Positions 61,317 to 64,000 of a stretch of DNA of 64,000 nucleotides are shown here, in pieces. Within the stretch, counting starts at the first letter, position 1, and every line of letters starts with the position of its first letter. The notes below the pieces were generated by a model that did not search any database, was not told the DNA's origin, and worked only from the letters and a program-made list of their open reading frames with translations. Source of the stretch: Nymphaea colorata (lineage: Eukaryota > Streptophyta > Magnoliopsida > Nymphaeales > Nymphaeaceae). The position numbers and the translations under genes are program-made. The stretch lies in assembly GCF_008831285.2 (NCBI RefSeq), contig NC_045141.1, positions 20,642,848-20,706,847 on the forward strand, in the 5' to 3' direction.

Positions 61317-64000
61317 CCCTCCCTCAAGTTGTGCATGGTTTTGCACCATGTACAACTTGCCTTTTAGAAACCAGAATCGTTCCTTTGTTAATCCTTTTGT
61401 AAATAAGTCTGCAACTTGTTCATCTGTACGAACATAAATAGGCTGAATTTCCTTGTCTTCCACCTTTTGTCTAACAAAGTGTTGATCAATCTCAATGTGC
61501 TTTGTTCGACCATGTTGTACGGGATTAAAGGCAATGTTAATAGCGCTTTGATTATCGCACATTAACATTGATGTTTTAATCTTTTCTCCAATGTCTTCTA
61601 GCAAATGTCTAACCCATGTAACTTCAGCAGTACCTGCAGCCATGCATCTGTATTCAGCTTCAGTGCTGGATCTTGCTACTGCCTTTTGCTTTCGACAACT
61701 CCAAGACACAAGATTACGTCCAATGAAAATACAAAAACCAGAAATGGACTTTCTTTGATCGGGATCTCCAGCCCAATCTGCATCTGTGAATGTCATAAGT
61801 TGATGTCCAGTAGTTATATTTTCACTCTTACCATAAACTAAGCCATCTCCTGCTGTCCCTTTAAGATATCTTAATATTCTTTTGACAGCATCCATGTGAG
61901 TATCTCTAGGTGCATGCATAAATTGGGATACTTGATTCACAGCATATATAATATCTGGTCTAGTAAATGTAAGATATTGAAGTGCCCCAACAATACTTCG
62001 ATATTGCGTAGGATCTTCATATAACTCCCCATCTTGAGCACTTAGTCTTTGATTTAGAACACTAGGAGTTCCAACAGGCTTACAATCAGACATACCTGAC
62101 TTTTTCAACAAATCCAACGTGTATTTCTGTTGTGTCAATGTGAGGCGATTATTGTGCCTATCAATCTCCACTCCAAGAAAGAATCGTAAATCACCAAGCT
62201 CTTTCATTTTGAAGTTTTGCATCATCAAAACTTTAGCTTCTTCTATGTGTTTTTCTGAATTGCCTGTGATAACAATATCATCAACATATATAAGAAGTAA
62301 AGTAAATATGTTTTCCTTTCGATAAATGAAAAGAGAGTGATCTAGAGGACATCTCCGAAAACCACATTCTTGAATCTTGCAAGAGAAACTGTCAAACCAC
62401 GAACGTGAGGCCTGTTTAAGTCCATAAATAGATTTTCTTAGTTTGCAAACCCATGCATGAGAGTCTCCTTTCGTGTATCCTGGAGGTTGTTCCATATATA
62501 CTTCCTCCCTTAAATCACCATGAAGAAAAGCATTCTTCACGTCCATTTGATGTAGTCTCCATCCATATTCAACTGCCAATGATATAATCACGCGAATTGT
62601 TCCCATTTTGATCACAGGGCTGAATGTCTCATCATAATCTTCTCCATATTGTTGTGTAAACCCTTTTGCTACTAACCTTGCTTTGTGTCTTTCTATGCTG
62701 CCGTCAGGTTTGTATTTAATTTTGTATACCCATTTGGAGCCCACTACGTTCTTTTCGTGTGGCCTCGGAACGATCTCCCATGTTCCACATTCATGCAAGG
62801 CATCCATTTCTTCTTTCATAGCCTTTCTCCAATGATGTGATTTTGATGCTTCATCAAATGAAGTAGGTTCTTCCTCCTTGCCAACTTTTGCCATGAATAA
62901 CTGAAAATCAAGTGATAAAGAATCATAGCTAACCCACCTGTGAATGGGATGACGAATGCGTTGGGATCTTCTAAGGTGGGGCATGTTGTCTTCTTCACTG
63001 TGAGCATCTCTGTCCCTTAGTCGTCGACTGTAGATAAGACCCGAATACCGATGTGCATCGTTGCTCTGTTCATTATTGTTTTCGTGATGACTTAATGACT
63101 GTGTTGGATCTTCTTGATTTTCACTTTGAGCCATATCCGACGGTTGTATTGCTCTCTCTGAATCTTCACTTTGAGGCACATCATTTTCTATAACAGGATC
63201 TGCATTGAATAACTGTGTACTGGTCCAGGGATCATAAGATTCAATGGTCATAGGCATTTCATTTGTATTATCAAAACTATGTTCATCAAAAATGACATTT
63301 CTTGAAGTTTTGATACGTTTAGTTGTTGGATCATAGCATCGAAAACCTTTATATTCATCAGCATATCCAACGAATCTACATTGAATAGCTTTGTCTTGAA
63401 ACTTGTTCCTCAAGGCAGCATCAACGTGAACATAGCATACACAACCAAAAACCTTCAAGTTCTTGTAATCAGGTTGTTTGCCTAAGAGTGTAAAATATGG
63501 CGATTTAGACATCAAGAGTGTCATAGGCAAACAATTTATTATGTATATAGCAGTATGGAAGGCTTCAGTCCACAAGGAAATGGGCACATTAGTATCATGC
63601 ATCATGCTCATGGCGCTTTCAACTATATGTCGATGTTTCCGCTCAACTACACCATTTTGTTGTGGTGTGTAAGGGCAGGAAATTTGTCTAGTTATCCCTT
63701 TTTCACGTAGAAATTCAATAAAATCAAGCGAGGAATATTCTCCCCCTCCATCACATTGAAAATGCACCACATTGGATGAAAATTTAGTTTGAATCATGGC
63801 ATAGAAGTTTCGAAATATGTGAGGTACTTCTGATTTGTGTTTCATGAAGTAAATCCAGGTGAAACGTGAGTAAGAGTCAATGAATAAGACATAATATCTT
63901 GACCCAGACATGGAATCAATAGGGGCTGGCCCCCATACATCAGAAAAAATAGTTTCAAAAGGTTTGGAAGCCCTTTGATTTATATTATGGAAAGGTAAAA
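61311..64000 (-). CDS. Copia pol polyprotein (integrase, reverse transcriptase, RNase H), 5' end outside the window
   Basis: The frame is open from the window edge to a stop at 61311, more than 890 codons. Seen in order: integrase core (FSDVWGPAP, FQCDGGGEY, and QQNGVVERKHRH with the catalytic Glu); linker; reverse transcriptase (WEIVPRP, VVGSKWVYKIKYKPDG, KARLVAKGFTQQ, QMDVKNAFLHGDL, GLKQASRSWF and the active site YVDDIVI); RNase H (FTDADWAGDPDQRKS, SRSSTEAEYRCMA, CDNQSAINIAFNP, HIEIDQHFVR). All catalytic residues I can check are intact and there is no internal stop. The stop codon itself lies inside the first bases of the LTR. Order IN-RT-RH makes it Ty1/Copia; from memory it resembles Arabidopsis RE1-type polyproteins, but the lineage was not tested. 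Confidence 0.93.
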   Translation of the reverse strand, partial: LPFHNINQRASKPFETIFSDVWGPAPIDSMSGSRYYVLFIDSYSRFTWIYFMKHKSEVPHIFRNFYAMIQTKFSSNVVHFQCDGGGEYSSLDFIEFLREKGITRQISCPYTPQQNGVVERKHRHIVESAMSMMHDTNVPISLWTEAFHTAIYIINCLPMTLLMSKSPYFTLLGKQPDYKNLKVFGCVCYVHVDAALRNKFQDKAIQCRFVGYADEYKGFRCYDPTTKRIKTSRNVIFDEHSFDNTNEMPMTIESYDPWTSTQLFNADPVIENDVPQSEDSERAIQPSDMAQSENQEDPTQSLSHHENNNEQSNDAHRYSGLIYSRRLRDRDAHSEEDNMPHLRRSQRIRHPIHRWVSYDSLSLDFQLFMAKVGKEEEPTSFDEASKSHHWRKAMKEEMDALHECGTWEIVPRPHEKNVVGSKWVYKIKYKPDGSIERHKARLVAKGFTQQYGEDYDETFSPVIKMGTIRVIISLAVEYGWRLHQMDVKNAFLHGDLREEVYMEQPPGYTKGDSHAWVCKLRKSIYGLKQASRSWFDSFSCKIQECGFRRCPLDHSLFIYRKENIFTLLLIYVDDIVITGNSEKHIEEAKVLMMQNFKMKELGDLRFFLGVEIDRHNNRLTLTQQKYTLDLLKKSGMSDCKPVGTPSVLNQRLSAQDGELYEDPTQYRSIVGALQYLTFTRPDIIYAVNQVSQFMHAPRDTHMDAVKRILRYLKGTAGDGLVYGKSENITTGHQLMTFTDADWAGDPDQRKSISGFCIFIGRNLVSWSCRKQKAVARSSTEAEYRCMAAGTAEVTWVRHLLEDIGEKIKTSMLMCDNQSAINIAFNPVQHGRTKHIEIDQHFVRQKVEDKEIQPIYVRTDEQVADLFTKGLTKERFWFLKGKLYMVQNHAQLEGGC

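Larger units (their letters stand above)
60834..64000 (-). mobile_element. Ty1/Copia LTR retrotransposon, 3' half, antisense in SDP6 intron
   Basis: On the minus strand the window contains integrase core to RNase H, a polypurine tract (GAGGGAGGG, about 61317-61325) and the 3' LTR. The LTR is 60839-61316, with TGTTAA... and ...CTAACA termini as read on the minus strand. The bases left of the LTR (ATAAA, 60834-60838) would be one target duplication; the other lies outside the window. gag, protease and the 5' LTR are also outside. The open frame suggests a recent insertion. Confidence 0.9.

Noticed and set aside
1-64000. CRISPR array, tRNA or rRNA genes, operons, or a prokaryotic-type defence or biosynthetic system
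   Set aside because: No regular spacer-repeat array, no complete tRNA cloverleaf and no co-directional functional cluster; the window is ordinary plant genic DNA with transposons.

Overview
This is nuclear DNA from a flowering plant. The genes are split by GT-AG introns, exons are relatively GC-rich in an AT-rich background, microsatellites and plant-type LTR retrotransposons are common, and every recognisable protein is a conserved plant nuclear gene. The species cannot be fixed from the sequence. The long, repeat-filled introns show a genome that tolerates insertions inside genes.

Layout, left to right. 1-6.6 kb: no convincing gene, but two local tandem duplications. 6.6-7.3 kb (minus): a small conserved C2H2 zinc-finger protein with a probable leader intron. 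9.7-16.9 kb (plus): the RMD5/RMND5A-type RING subunit of the GID/CTLH ubiquitin ligase, with its whole CDS in one exon behind a probable 5.7-kb leader intron. 17.6-18.1 kb (plus): an N-terminal fragment of a condensation-fold acyltransferase, probably a pseudogene. 19.2-27.6 kb (minus): a complete 4-exon 2-oxoglutarate/Fe(II) dioxygenase. 33.5-41.1 kb (minus): a complete 9-exon serine carboxypeptidase of the SCPL47-49 / carboxypeptidase III type. 42.9-56.2 kb (minus): a complete 11-exon organellar methionyl-tRNA formyltransferase. 59.0 kb to the right edge (plus): the first two exons of mitochondrial FAD-dependent glycerol-3-phosphate dehydrogenase (SDP6), with a nearly intact antisense Copia retrotransposon downstream in its intron, running off the window.

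The exon chains were built by hand. Every junction keeps phase and gives full-length proteins: 376 aa for the dioxygenase, 518 aa for the carboxypeptidase and 370 aa for the formyltransferase. The genes are unrelated housekeeping or metabolic loci (protein degradation, vacuolar proteolysis, organellar translation initiation, glycerol catabolism). I see no gene cluster or new multigene system.

The most interesting material is structural. A 114-bp duplication of an exon end in the carboxypeptidase creates a second in-frame splice donor. A MULE-like element with a 10-bp target duplication sits next to a splice donor of the formyltransferase. That gene also has a probable GC-AG intron. Two clean solo LTRs have perfect 5-bp target duplications, one of them carrying a nested palindrome.
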